28,839 bases of DNA from DAONJL01 sp035405645 [NCBI: bacterium] (GCA_035405645.1 DAONJL010000024.1:1-28839); one strand, 5' to 3'. Shown: positions 15,905 to 23,721, counted from the first letter of the stretch. Translations and numbers: made by a program. The notes: generated from the letters alone by a model not told the origin.

Positions 15905-17437
15905 ATGAATAATTTTTTACCGTTATTTGTTGCAGTGCCGTTATTTATAAGTTTTTTAATTCAATTGTTAAATAAATTGCCTGATGTAATTGCTGATTGG
16001 CTTGCATTATTATCTACTTTGTTTTTAGCAATTATAAGTATTTATTTAATCAGAACAAATGAAATACTTATTTATCAAATGGGCGGATGGCAACCACCGA
16101 TTGGTATTAACTTAGTCTTTGATTCTTTTACTGGCGTTTTATTAACTATAATTTCTTTGATTACCTGTCTTATTGTTATTTATTCGTTTTCTTATATGGA
16201 AAAATTTACTGAGAAGAAAAAATATTACTCGCTATTACTTTTAATGTTATCAGGAATGAATGGCGTTGTTATTTCTGGTGATATTTTTAATATTTATGTA
16301 TTTTTAGAAATCGCATCAATAGCATCGTATGCACTTGTTGGCTTTGGCTGTGAAGATGAAGAACTCGAAGCAGCATTCAAATATTTAGTTCTTGGTAGTG
16401 TGGCTTCTGCATTTATTTTACTTGGAATAATATTTATTTATGGAAAATACGGTACACTAAATTTAGCACAATTAGCAACTTATATTGGTAATGAAAATTT
16501 AATAAATAAAATAAATTTAAATATGATAATTTCCGTATTATTTATAATGGGCTTTGGTTTAAAAGCAGCACTTGTGCCTTTTCATGCCTGGCTACCTGAT
16601 GCACATCCATCTGCACCAGCGCCTATTTCTGCTATGCTTTCTGGTCTTTTAATTAAAGCACTTGGTATTTATGTTATTATTCGAATTTTCTTTTTTATCT
16701 TTAAAATTAGTTTAATTCTTTCTTACATTATTATGGGACTTGGTATGCTTTCTATGTTTATTGGAGTTTTATTAGCACTTGGTCAATGGGATTTTAAAAG
16801 ATTACTTGCATATCATAGTATAAGTCAAATGGGCTATATTATTTTATCATTTGGAATTGCGGGGGCTGCTATTTCAAAAAATTTACCATCATCAATTGCA
16901 CTACTTGCATTAATAGGTGGAATTTACCATTTAATAAATCACTCTGTCTTTAAATCACTTTTATTCTTATGTTCAGGAGCAATTGAATATGCAACAGGCA
17001 CGCGAAAAATAAAAGAATTAGGTGGCTTGCGAGAAAAAATGCCAATCACAAGTTTAACTTGCTTTATTGCTTCTTTGTCTATTTCTGGTATCCCACCATT
17101 TAATGGTTTCTGGAGTAAATTAATCATTATAATTGCTGCAATACTCAGTAAATTTTATTTTGCTGCTGTTATTACTGTGATCGTTAGTTTTTTAACTTTG
17201 CTTTCTTTTATTAAAGTTCAAAAACATATCTTAATGGGTGAATTAAAAGAGAATTTAAAAGAAATAAAAGAAGTGCCAATTTCTATGTGTTTTTCAACAC
17301 TGATGTTATCTATTTTATGTATTAGTTTAGGTCTATTTTATCCATTAGTTAAAACAAAATTTTTAGATACTGCTGCTAATATAATTTTAAATAATTATCA
17401 GTATATTCAAACTATACAAAATTTTTTTATGAAATAA
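15905..17437 (+). CDS. mrpD: Mrp antiporter subunit D
   Basis: This 510-residue protein with about 14 helices is the second antiporter-like channel of this operon. Landmarks are YVFLEIASIASYALVGFG (key glutamate), KAALVPFHAWLPDAHPSAPA, HSISQMGYIILSFG, GGIYHLINHSVFKSL and ISGIPPFNGFWSK. The length equals MrpD of stand-alone Mrp antiporters. GGGTAAAAATAT precedes the ATG. MrpE starts 10 bases after its stop. Confidence 0.92.
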   Translation: MNNFLPLFVAVPLFISFLIQLLNKLPDVIADWLALLSTLFLAIISIYLIRTNEILIYQMGGWQPPIGINLVFDSFTGVLLTIISLITCLIVIYSFSYMEKFTEKKKYYSLLLLMLSGMNGVVISGDIFNIYVFLEIASIASYALVGFGCEDEELEAAFKYLVLGSVASAFILLGIIFIYGKYGTLNLAQLATYIGNENLINKINLNMIISVLFIMGFGLKAALVPFHAWLPDAHPSAPAPISAMLSGLLIKALGIYVIIRIFFFIFKISLILSYIIMGLGMLSMFIGVLLALGQWDFKRLLAYHSISQMGYIILSFGIAGAAISKNLPSSIALLALIGGIYHLINHSVFKSLLFLCSGAIEYATGTRKIKELGGLREKMPITSLTCFIASLSISGIPPFNGFWSKLIIIIAAILSKFYFAAVITVIVSFLTLLSFIKVQKHILMGELKENLKEIKEVPISMCFSTLMLSILCISLGLFYPLVKTKFLDTAANIILNNYQYIQTIQNFFMK

Positions 17438-17447
17438 TGGTGAATTT

Positions 17448-17933
17448 ATGAAATATTTATTTTCATTTATTTTATGCTTTGTTATTTGGTTATTATTAAC
17501 AGCAGAAATAAATTTTGAAATAATTTTAATTGGAATAATTATTTCTTTTATTACAACAATTTTATTTTCACAATTTGCAACAAATACTTATTTAAAAATA
17601 TTATCGCCAATCCGTATTTTCTGGGCTTTAATTTATATACCTGTTTTTCTGTTTGAATGTTTAAAAGCAAATTTAGATGTTGCTTATAGAGTAATAAATC
17701 CAAATTTACCAATAAAACCGGGTATAGTAAAAGTTCGCACAAATCTAAAAACAAATATAGGTAAAACATTACTTGCAAATTCGATTACCTTAACACCAGG
17801 CACTTTAACTGTTGAGATAATTAATGATTTTTTATATATTCATTGGATAAATGTAAAATCAACTAATATAGATGAAGCAACAAATTATATTGTTAAGAAA
17901 TTCGAAAAATATATAAAAAGGATAGTGGAATGA
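17448..17933 (+). CDS. mrpE: Mrp antiporter subunit E
   Basis: This 161-residue protein has two or three N-terminal helices and a cytoplasmic C-terminal domain. The family motif NLKTNIGKTLLANSITLTPG near residue 105, followed by GTLTVEIINDFLYIHWI, is diagnostic for MrpE (MbhA in archaeal hydrogenases). Its stop overlaps the mrpF start by four bases (ATGA). It is usually required for assembly of Mrp complexes. Confidence 0.92.
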   Translation: MKYLFSFILCFVIWLLLTAEINFEIILIGIIISFITTILFSQFATNTYLKILSPIRIFWALIYIPVFLFECLKANLDVAYRVINPNLPIKPGIVKVRTNLKTNIGKTLLANSITLTPGTLTVEIINDFLYIHWINVKSTNIDEATNYIVKKFEKYIKRIVE

Positions 17934-18190
17934 TTTTAATAATTATTGTCTATATTTTATTAATAAGTGCTTTTTTATGTTTAATAAGAATTATGTTAGG
18001 ACCAACTGCACCGGATAGAACTGTTGCGATTGATATATTAGGCATTTTGATTGTCGGCTTTTGTGCTTTATTTGCTCTTACTTATAATCTTGATTTTATG
18101 CTTAATATTGCTATTACCTGGTCTTTATTAAGTTTTATTGGAACTATTGCATTAGCAAAATATTTAGAAGGGCGTGATTTTGATGAATGA
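17930..18190 (+). CDS. mrpF: Mrp antiporter subunit F
   Basis: This 86-residue protein with three helices has the MrpF signature RIMLGPTAPDRTVAIDIL near residue 21, with the conserved aspartates, then LDFMLNIAITWSLLSFIGTI. It matches MbhB in archaeal Mbh. AAAAGGATAGTGG gives a good ribosome site before the ATG. It overlaps mrpG at the stop. Confidence 0.92.
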   Translation: MILIIIVYILLISAFLCLIRIMLGPTAPDRTVAIDILGILIVGFCALFALTYNLDFMLNIAITWSLLSFIGTIALAKYLEGRDFDE

Positions 18191-18542
18191 AATTATCAGT
18201 TATATTTTCATCGTAATTGGCGCTTTATTTAATTTATTTGGTTGTATTGGTTTAATTAGATTACCTGATATTTATAATAGACTACAGGCATCGACAAAAT
18301 GCGTTACTCTCGGCACATCTTTATTATTATTTGGTGTAGTAATAAAAACTGGTTTAAATGCAACTGGTATAAAAGCGATTTTATGTATTATTTTTATTTT
18401 ATTGACTTCACCAGTTGCTGCGCATGCTATTTCTCGCGCAGCTCATTTATCAGGTATAAAATTATGGGAAAAAAGTATTATTGATAAATTAGATGAAGAT
18501 AACAAACAGAAACAAAATGAAGAAAAAGGAAAAGAAAAATGA
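18183..18542 (+). CDS. mrpG: Mrp antiporter subunit G
   Basis: This roughly 119-residue protein with three helices has the MrpG signature GCIGLIRLPDIYNRLQASTK and, further on, SPVAAHAISRAAH. It equals MbhC. I choose the ATG at 18183, with AGAAGGG ten bases upstream; an in-frame GTG at 18174 is possible but crowds the ribosome site. The tail is charged (Asp, Glu, Lys) and probably cytoplasmic. Its stop overlaps the ferredoxin-subunit start by four bases. Confidence 0.9.
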   Translation: MNEIISYIFIVIGALFNLFGCIGLIRLPDIYNRLQASTKCVTLGTSLLLFGVVIKTGLNATGIKAILCIIFILLTSPVAAHAISRAAHLSGIKLWEKSIIDKLDEDNKQKQNEEKGKEK

Positions 18543-19144
18543 AATTACCAAAAATACGAGAATTAATTGAAGCAATTAAAATCTTATTTACTGAGAAAAG
18601 ATTTACTTCAAAATTTCCTTTTGTAATAGAGCCAATGTTAAAAGGAATGCGTGGTTTTCCAGAATTACAGGATGAATGTATTGGCTGTGGTGCGTGTGTT
18701 GAAAGTTGTCCAGCAAAAGCAATAAGTAAAATTGAAGATGAAGAAAAGAAAAAAAGAAAAATCAGATACGATAGAACACGATGTATTTTATGCAATACCT
18801 GTGCTGCGAATTGCACTACAAAAAAAGGTGTAATTTTAAAAGATAAATATGATATGTCTGATTTTAAAAGAGATAATATTGTAATGGAAAAAGAATTTGA
18901 TACAATCAATTGTGAGGTATGTAATAAAATAATAACTACAAAAGAACATTTTAATTGGCTTATTGAAAAATTAGGAATTTTAGTATATAATAATCCAACA
19001 TTAATGAAATACAAAAATATTAAAGATAAGTTATCAGAAGAAATAAATATAAAATTAGCAAAAGATGAATTGCGTGCTGATATAGGAAAATATCTATGTT
19101 CTGAACATAAACGAACAGAAATAATTAAAGATTTGTGGAGTTAG
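18539..19144 (+). CDS. Hydrogenase ferredoxin subunit (NuoI/HycF/MbhN-like)
   Basis: This 201-residue peripheral subunit has two [4Fe-4S] motifs, CIGCGACVESCP (residues about 47-58) and CILCNTCAANC (about 81-91), that would accept or donate electrons next to the small subunit. The second motif is followed by TT rather than the usual proline. The C-terminal half adds CEVC and a late LCSEH pair, like the extra metal-binding cysteines at the end of HycF/HyfH-type subunits. It ends the 18-gene run, and its last 20 bases overlap the convergent protease gene. Its position apart from the NuoB/C/D-like core resembles MbhN, which is also the terminal gene in archaeal mbh clusters. Confidence 0.9.
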   Translation: MKLPKIRELIEAIKILFTEKRFTSKFPFVIEPMLKGMRGFPELQDECIGCGACVESCPAKAISKIEDEEKKKRKIRYDRTRCILCNTCAANCTTKKGVILKDKYDMSDFKRDNIVMEKEFDTINCEVCNKIITTKEHFNWLIEKLGILVYNNPTLMKYKNIKDKLSEEINIKLAKDELRADIGKYLCSEHKRTEIIKDLWS

Positions 19145-19667
19145 TTTTATTATTTTCAAATAATTCTTTTTTAAATATCATTACAAAATAATTTTTCACT
19201 TCTTCTAATTCTCTGGATAATTCAAGCGAATAATTTATTGTTTTTGGTTGTATGCCAATAATAAAAATTTTTAGATTTGATAATTCATAAAATAAGGTAT
19301 TTAAAAAATATCGCAAAGAAATATTATGAGTTGAAAAACCACTTTCAGCAAGTTCTTCATAATTTATAATTTTAAATTCACCAGGTTTTTTACTTAAATC
19401 TACTGCATCAAATAATAATAAAAATTCTGGTTTAATGCTTATTATTTTGCCAATATAATTTTCTGGATTTTCTTCTACATTTATAAAATAATAATTTTCA
19501 TTTTGATAATTTTTCAATTCTTCAATAATCTTACAACCAATACCATCATCACTTTTTATTTGATTACCAATACCTATTATAACTGTTTTTTGATTTTTTA
19601 TTTTGGAAAAAATATTTATTATTTTTTGATAATTTTCAGTTTCATTTATCATAATTATTTTAATCAT
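19125..19667 (-). CDS. hycI: Hydrogenase maturation endopeptidase, HycI family
   Basis: This protease cuts the C-terminal tail off the [NiFe] large subunit after nickel insertion. The 180-residue protein shows GIGNQIKSDDGIG (nickel-sensing acidic residue), NVEENPENY, LFDAVDLSKKPGEF, STHNISLRYFL and IGIQPKTINY, all HycI/HyaD landmarks; the last favours HycI. About 27 residues precede the GIGN motif, more than usual, so the true start may be an internal codon; no ribosome site is seen at the first ATG. It faces the hydrogenase operon and overlaps it by 20 bases, so it must be transcribed from its own promoter. Its target is most likely the large subunit at 11483-12694. Confidence 0.88.
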   Translation of the reverse strand: MIKIIMINETENYQKIINIFSKIKNQKTVIIGIGNQIKSDDGIGCKIIEELKNYQNENYYFINVEENPENYIGKIISIKPEFLLLFDAVDLSKKPGEFKIINYEELAESGFSTHNISLRYFLNTLFYELSNLKIFIIGIQPKTINYSLELSRELEEVKNYFVMIFKKELFENNKTNSTNL

Positions 19668-20030
19668 ATAATTTTTTAAAATTTTTTCAATGATAAAATT
19701 AAGATTAAAAATATCACTGAATATATAATATAAAATCTTTTATATTTATTAGAACTCCAATTCTCTTCTGGCTATTTTTTGCCTTATTTTTTAATTCACA
19801 CCATTTTTTAACCATACTTACCACAATGATATTGCCCATAATGCAAACTTTATTATTTAAAAATTTTAAAAAGCAAAAATAAAATGATATTATTATATAC
19901 AGAAATTAAATGAAATCACTATAAAAAATTCAAACTATTTTTAAAACTTTTAATATCGACGATAAAAACTTGCTATATATTTAAGATAAAAAAGCCAACT
20001 ATCAGAGATTTAATAAAAATAATATTTTTG
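19668..20030. other. Gap without intact gene; possible decayed frame
   Basis: I see no intact gene, RNA or terminator in these 363 bases. On the minus strand, about 19680-19850, there are pieces of a possible small zinc-ribbon plus membrane-helix protein (YHCGKYG, then PEENWSSNKYKRF and a hydrophobic stretch), interrupted by four stops. This may be a decayed gene or chance. The rest is AT-rich without pattern. Confidence 0.3.
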
Positions 20031-20288
20031 TTATTGTTTATTGTATTTTAACCATAAAATCAAATCAAAACCAACAAGTAAAAAATTAAAACAATAAAAG
20101 AAAATAACGAAATCAAAATTGTAAAATAACTTATGCAAAATACCGAATAAATAGCCAATTTCAACAATAACTAAAAATATACCACTTTTACCTTGCACTC
20201 TTTTTGTTTTTATTGTTTTGTAAATCGAAAAAGGCCAGCTAACTCCAAAACATATTAACATTAATATCTCAAATATACTATATTTCAC
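20031..20288 (-). CDS. Small membrane protein, PQ-loop/SemiSWEET-like
   Basis: This 85-residue protein has three predicted helices (about residues 4-22, 37-53 and 58-80). The segment WPFSIYKTIKTKRVQGKSG between helices one and two and the Tyr/Asn pair in helix three resemble the single PQ-loop repeat of SemiSWEET-like transporters, though the usual PQ pair is replaced by WPFS. Function is not established. It starts at a GTG with AAAAGG upstream and follows the htpG stop by 12 bases, so it is probably cotranscribed with htpG. Confidence 0.65.
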   Translation of the reverse strand: MKYSIFEILMLICFGVSWPFSIYKTIKTKRVQGKSGIFLVIVEIGYLFGILHKLFYNFDFVIFFYCFNFLLVGFDLILWLKYNKQ

Positions 20289-20300
20289 TTTTTGCCTTTT

Positions 20301-22193
20301 TTATTTTGACTTTAATTCAACTGCTTCATTTAATATAGAATTTATTCTCTTAATTGTATCAACTGGTTGCTCTAAATTCCCTTCTATAAGCAAACAATTT
20401 TCATATAATTGAAAACAGACATTTTTTACAAATTCATTATCTTTGTCACGCTCATATATTATAGCAAGATTTTTTATTATTTTATTTTCTGGATTTATTT
20501 CAAGCACTCGCTTTGTTCCTTTAAAATCTTTATTTATTATTTTCATTATTTTTTCTGTCTGAAAACTCATTCCTTCTTCTGGATGAACAAGCACACAAGG
20601 CGAATCAACTAATCGATTTGATTCAACTACATCTTTTACTTTGTCTTTTAATAATTCTTTAAAATACTTTATTAATTTTGAAATTCTTTTTTGTGTTTCT
20701 TTATCTTCTTCTTTCTTTTCTTCTTTTTTCTCTTCTTCTTTTTTTATTTCTTTAATTGAATCTAAATTTGCTTGCTCAATTGATTTGAATTTCTTTTCAT
20801 TAAATTCAGATAAATTATTAACAACTATCTCATCAATCGGGTCAAATAAATATAATACTTCAATATCTTTCTTTTTAAATATTTCTATATATGGACTGTT
20901 TTCTATTGTATCTCGATTTGTACCACAAATATAATATATCTCTTTTTGTTCTGGATACATTCTATCAATGTATTCTTTTAAAGATATATATTCATTTTCA
21001 TCTTTACATTTCGAAGAATTAAATAACAACAATTTCCCTAATTTTTCCTTATTCTCCCAATCTTCTACTATCCCTTCTTTTATATATGTTTTATATTCTT
21101 TATAAAACTCTAAATATTTATTTTTCTCTTCATTCATCATTTTCTCTAATAACTCAATTATATTTTTCGTAATAATAGATTTTATTTTTAATACAACATT
21201 ATTATTTTGAATAGTCTCACGAGAAATATTTAATGGCACATCTTCTGAATCAACTACGCCTTTAATAAATCGTAAAAATCTTGGTAACAAATCTTTGCAT
21301 TCCTGCTGAATTAAAACTTTATTTGTATATAAACTTAAACCATATTCAGTAATCTGGTATTGAAACAAATCAAAACTCGTTTTTGGACAATATAATAAAG
21401 CACGAAATTGATATGGCGCATCTGCTATTATATGATGATAAAATAATGGCTCATCATTTCGATGTGTTATAAATTTATAAAATTCAATATATTCTTCTTC
21501 CTTAACTAATGTTTTTGGTTTTAACCAGATTGCCTCTATTTTATTTATCTGTCCTTTTTCAATTAATATTGGATAGGAAATAAAATTTGAATATTTCTGA
21601 ATTATTTGCTCGATTCTATATTTTTCTAAAAATTCATCTTCATCTTTTTTTAAATGTAATATTACTTCTGTCCCTCTTCGCTTTTTTTCCGTCTCTTTAA
21701 TTGTAAAAGAACCTGTTCCATCTGATTCCCATTCAACTGCTTTTACGCCTTTTTTATAGGATTTTGTAATAATACGAACTTTATCAGCAACAATAAAAGA
21801 AGAATAAAATCCAACACCAAATTGCCCAATTGCATCGATTTCTTTTTGCGAACCAGCTTCTAATTTTTTTAAAAATTCTAATGTGCCTGATTTTGCTATA
21901 GTCCCAATATTTTCTATTAACTCTTCTTCTGTCATTCCTATACCTGTATCAACAACTTTTATTGTTCGCTCTTTTTTATCGATTATTATTTCAATTTCTA
22001 AATCAATATCTCTATCTTCTATTTCTTCCTGTGTCGTTAATTTTATATATCGTATTTTACTTAATGCATCTGAGGCATTTGATATTAATTCTCGCAAAAA
22101 TATTTCTTTGTTTTTATATAATGAATAAGCAAGCAAATGTAAGAGTTGCTTAACCTCTGCTTTAAATTCATAACTTTTTACTTCCTTATCCAT
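20301..22193 (-). CDS. htpG: Chaperone HtpG (Hsp90)
   Basis: HtpG is the bacterial Hsp90, an ATP-driven dimeric chaperone of the cytoplasm. The 630-residue protein shows the GHKL ATP site (ELISNASDALSKIRY, DTGIGMT, IGQFGVGFYSS), the middle domain with SRETIQNNNVVLKI, and a C-terminal dimerisation part. A charged stretch of Glu and Lys near residues 485-505 enters the usual linker area. I place the start at the ATG at 22193, eight bases after AGAGG; an in-frame GTG at 22202 overlaps the ribosome site. No CIRCE heat-shock operator is visible upstream, so heat regulation, if any, uses another element. Confidence 0.95.
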   Translation of the reverse strand: MDKEVKSYEFKAEVKQLLHLLAYSLYKNKEIFLRELISNASDALSKIRYIKLTTQEEIEDRDIDLEIEIIIDKKERTIKVVDTGIGMTEEELIENIGTIAKSGTLEFLKKLEAGSQKEIDAIGQFGVGFYSSFIVADKVRIITKSYKKGVKAVEWESDGTGSFTIKETEKKRRGTEVILHLKKDEDEFLEKYRIEQIIQKYSNFISYPILIEKGQINKIEAIWLKPKTLVKEEEYIEFYKFITHRNDEPLFYHHIIADAPYQFRALLYCPKTSFDLFQYQITEYGLSLYTNKVLIQQECKDLLPRFLRFIKGVVDSEDVPLNISRETIQNNNVVLKIKSIITKNIIELLEKMMNEEKNKYLEFYKEYKTYIKEGIVEDWENKEKLGKLLLFNSSKCKDENEYISLKEYIDRMYPEQKEIYYICGTNRDTIENSPYIEIFKKKDIEVLYLFDPIDEIVVNNLSEFNEKKFKSIEQANLDSIKEIKKEEEKKEEKKEEDKETQKRISKLIKYFKELLKDKVKDVVESNRLVDSPCVLVHPEEGMSFQTEKIMKIINKDFKGTKRVLEINPENKIIKNLAIIYERDKDNEFVKNVCFQLYENCLLIEGNLEQPVDTIKRINSILNEAVELKSK

Positions 22194-22308
22194 TTTCATC
22201 ACCTCTTTATTTGATTAATAATTTTAAGATGTTATAATAATTTGCTTTTCTAAAAAAAAGAATAAAAAATTTTTTTAAAAACCAAAATTGAAATAGGATA
22301 TTAAAAAA

Positions 22309-22950
22309 TTATTTACACTTCAATTGTTCAATTACTTTTTCTACTTCTTTTATTAAATGTTCTTCGCCTTCTTTTTGATTATCTACTCTTATTACTGGTA
22401 TTGGCTGTTTTTTAATTAATTCCTGACCATCATCATATTTATAAGTTTTTTCCATTTCATCTCTTGAGACAAGATGGTCATCAGTGCCTTCTGCTAATGC
22501 TTTCTCGTGTCTTGCAACATTTCTTGCCCAGCAAGTATCAAAATCAACATCAATATAAACAACTATTGCTTCATTTAAAATTTTTTTAGAAAAATTTTTT
22601 AATGAATGAATATAATTTGGTCTTGAAAATTCAATAAAAATTAAATGATCTTCTCTGCTTTTATTTATTATATCATCATTTAATTCTTTTAAAATTTCAT
22701 CCCACACACCATCATTTGTTACAAGATAACCGCCATCTGCTGTTTTTACTGAATATTTTCTCTTTTTACCCTGTTCTTCAAGTTTATTATCACTTTGAAA
22801 TTTATTCCACAATTTAGGAAAATCATCAACCCGTTCAAAAGAATTAGCAAGACCTGTTTCTTTTGCCCGTTTTTCTATTTGTCTATAAACTGCTGATTTA
22901 CCACAGCCTGGTCTACCTAATAAAAAGACATATTTATATTTGCAAGCCAT
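22309..22950 (-). CDS. P-loop kinase-like protein of unknown substrate
   Basis: This 213-residue cytoplasmic protein begins with a Walker A motif, LLGRPGCGKSAVY, and continues with a possible Walker B or lid region (HLIFIEFSRP, VVYIDVDFDTCWARN) and a basic RHEKALAEGTDDHLVSRDEM segment. The layout recalls adenylate/nucleoside kinases or other small-molecule P-loop kinases. I do not recognise a specific family. Its gene lies 12 bases after the cytidine deaminase stop, with AGAGGTG before the ATG at 22950, so a nucleoside or nucleotide substrate is a fair guess. A GTG at 22959 is a less likely start. Confidence 0.7.
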   Translation of the reverse strand: MACKYKYVFLLGRPGCGKSAVYRQIEKRAKETGLANSFERVDDFPKLWNKFQSDNKLEEQGKKRKYSVKTADGGYLVTNDGVWDEILKELNDDIINKSREDHLIFIEFSRPNYIHSLKNFSKKILNEAIVVYIDVDFDTCWARNVARHEKALAEGTDDHLVSRDEMEKTYKYDDGQELIKKQPIPVIRVDNQKEGEEHLIKEVEKVIEQLKCK

Positions 22951-22962
22951 TATCTTCACCTC

Positions 22963-23370
22963 TTATAATCCTAAATTTTCTGGACCAAATGAATATGGTA
23001 ATAAATCTTTTATTTTCATAATTTCATATTTCCCTTTTACAGTAGCCATAATAACATCGATTTCAGTTCCAAATTCTCTAATAACCTGTCTACATGCACC
23101 ACAGGGTGCTCCATATTCTTCTGTATCTAATACAATTGCTATTGCTTTAAATTTTTTTGCGCCTTCTGATACTGCTTTAAATATTGCTGTTCGTTCTGCA
23201 CAATTTGTCAAACCATAGGAAGCATTTTCAACATTACAACCAGTAAATATTTTTCCATCTGTTGTTAATAATGCAGCACCAACTTTATATTTTGAATATG
23301 GTGCATAAGCTTTTTCTCGTGCTTCTTTTGCTTTTTTTATTAATTTTGTTATTTCTGTTTTTGTTAACAT
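22963..23370 (-). CDS. cdd: Cytidine deaminase
   Basis: Cdd converts cytidine and deoxycytidine to uridine and deoxyuridine for pyrimidine salvage. The 135-residue protein has the homotetrameric short form. The zinc site is C57-A-E59 (NVENASYGLTNCAERTA) and C90-G-A-C93 (PCGACRQV), with E59 as the proton shuttle. AAAAGGAG lies upstream of the ATG and a strong promoter at 23409-23437. It heads a two-gene leftward unit with the P-loop kinase. Confidence 0.95.
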   Translation of the reverse strand: MLTKTEITKLIKKAKEAREKAYAPYSKYKVGAALLTTDGKIFTGCNVENASYGLTNCAERTAIFKAVSEGAKKFKAIAIVLDTEEYGAPCGACRQVIREFGTEIDVIMATVKGKYEIMKIKDLLPYSFGPENLGL

Positions 23371-23408
23371 AATTTTTTCTCCTTTTATTTAGTTTAAAAA
23401 ACCTATTA

Positions 23409-23437
23409 TTATTACAAAAAAAATTTTTTTTTGTCAA
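23409..23437 (-). promoter_or_regulatory. Promoter of cdd with A8T8 spacer
   Basis: On the minus strand: TTGACA (23437-23432), a 17-base spacer made of eight A, eight T and one G, and TAATAA (23414-23409). The boxes and spacing fit a strong sigma70-type promoter about 35 bases before the cdd ATG. The spacer is a symmetric A-tract/T-tract. Confidence 0.7.
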
Positions 23438-23558
23438 ATAAATTTTTATGAATTTATTGACAGTGTCGTAGTCCACGAAAATAGAATTTTAATTTTGTAA
23501 TTTTAAAATTTCTAAATTGACTAATAATAAATCATCAAATAATTTTTTATATTTTTTG

Positions 23559-23641
23559 TAATATGTCTATACTTTTTTTACTTAGTATATTTAACTTTGC
23601 TATTTTTGCTGTGCCATCATCTGTTTGTTCTTTTCTAAAAA
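23559..23641 (+). repeat. Dispersed repeat, copy 3 (most complete)
   Basis: This 83-base unit contains all the sequence of copies 1 and 2: 23559-23619 matches copy 1 with two differences, and 23589-23641 matches copy 2 with three. Its plus strand encodes a 34-residue frame starting at ATG 23563 with a hydrophobic, signal-peptide-like beginning (MSILFLLSIFNFAIFAVPSS) and stopping at TAA just before the pilT promoter spacer; no ribosome site precedes it. The repeat ends 80 bases before the pilT start codon. 23371-23558 holds the cdd promoter and AT-rich sequence only. Confidence 0.85.
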
Positions 23642-23656
23642 TTAAATTATTTACAA

Positions 23657-23684
23657 TTGACAAATAAAAATTTATTTATATAAA
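23657..23684 (+). promoter_or_regulatory. Promoter of pilT
   Basis: TTGACA at 23657-23662, a 16-base spacer and TATAAA at 23679-23684. It lies directly after repeat copy 3 and about 40 bases before the ATG of pilT, whose ribosome site is GAAGGGG. Confidence 0.65.
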
Positions 23685-23721
23685 ATAATAATTAAAAAAA
23701 ATTTTTTTGAAGGGGTAAATT

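Noticed and set aside
18478-19014. Long minus-strand frame opposite mrpG and the ferredoxin-subunit gene
   Set aside because: It lies wholly opposite two well-supported genes with clear motifs and has no recognisable domain or ribosome site.
23511-23534. Near-identical AT-rich stretch shared with 25485-25508 (around TTGAC and AATAATAAATCA)
   Set aside because: The match is about 24 bases of low-complexity promoter-like sequence; in so AT-rich a genome this can arise by chance.
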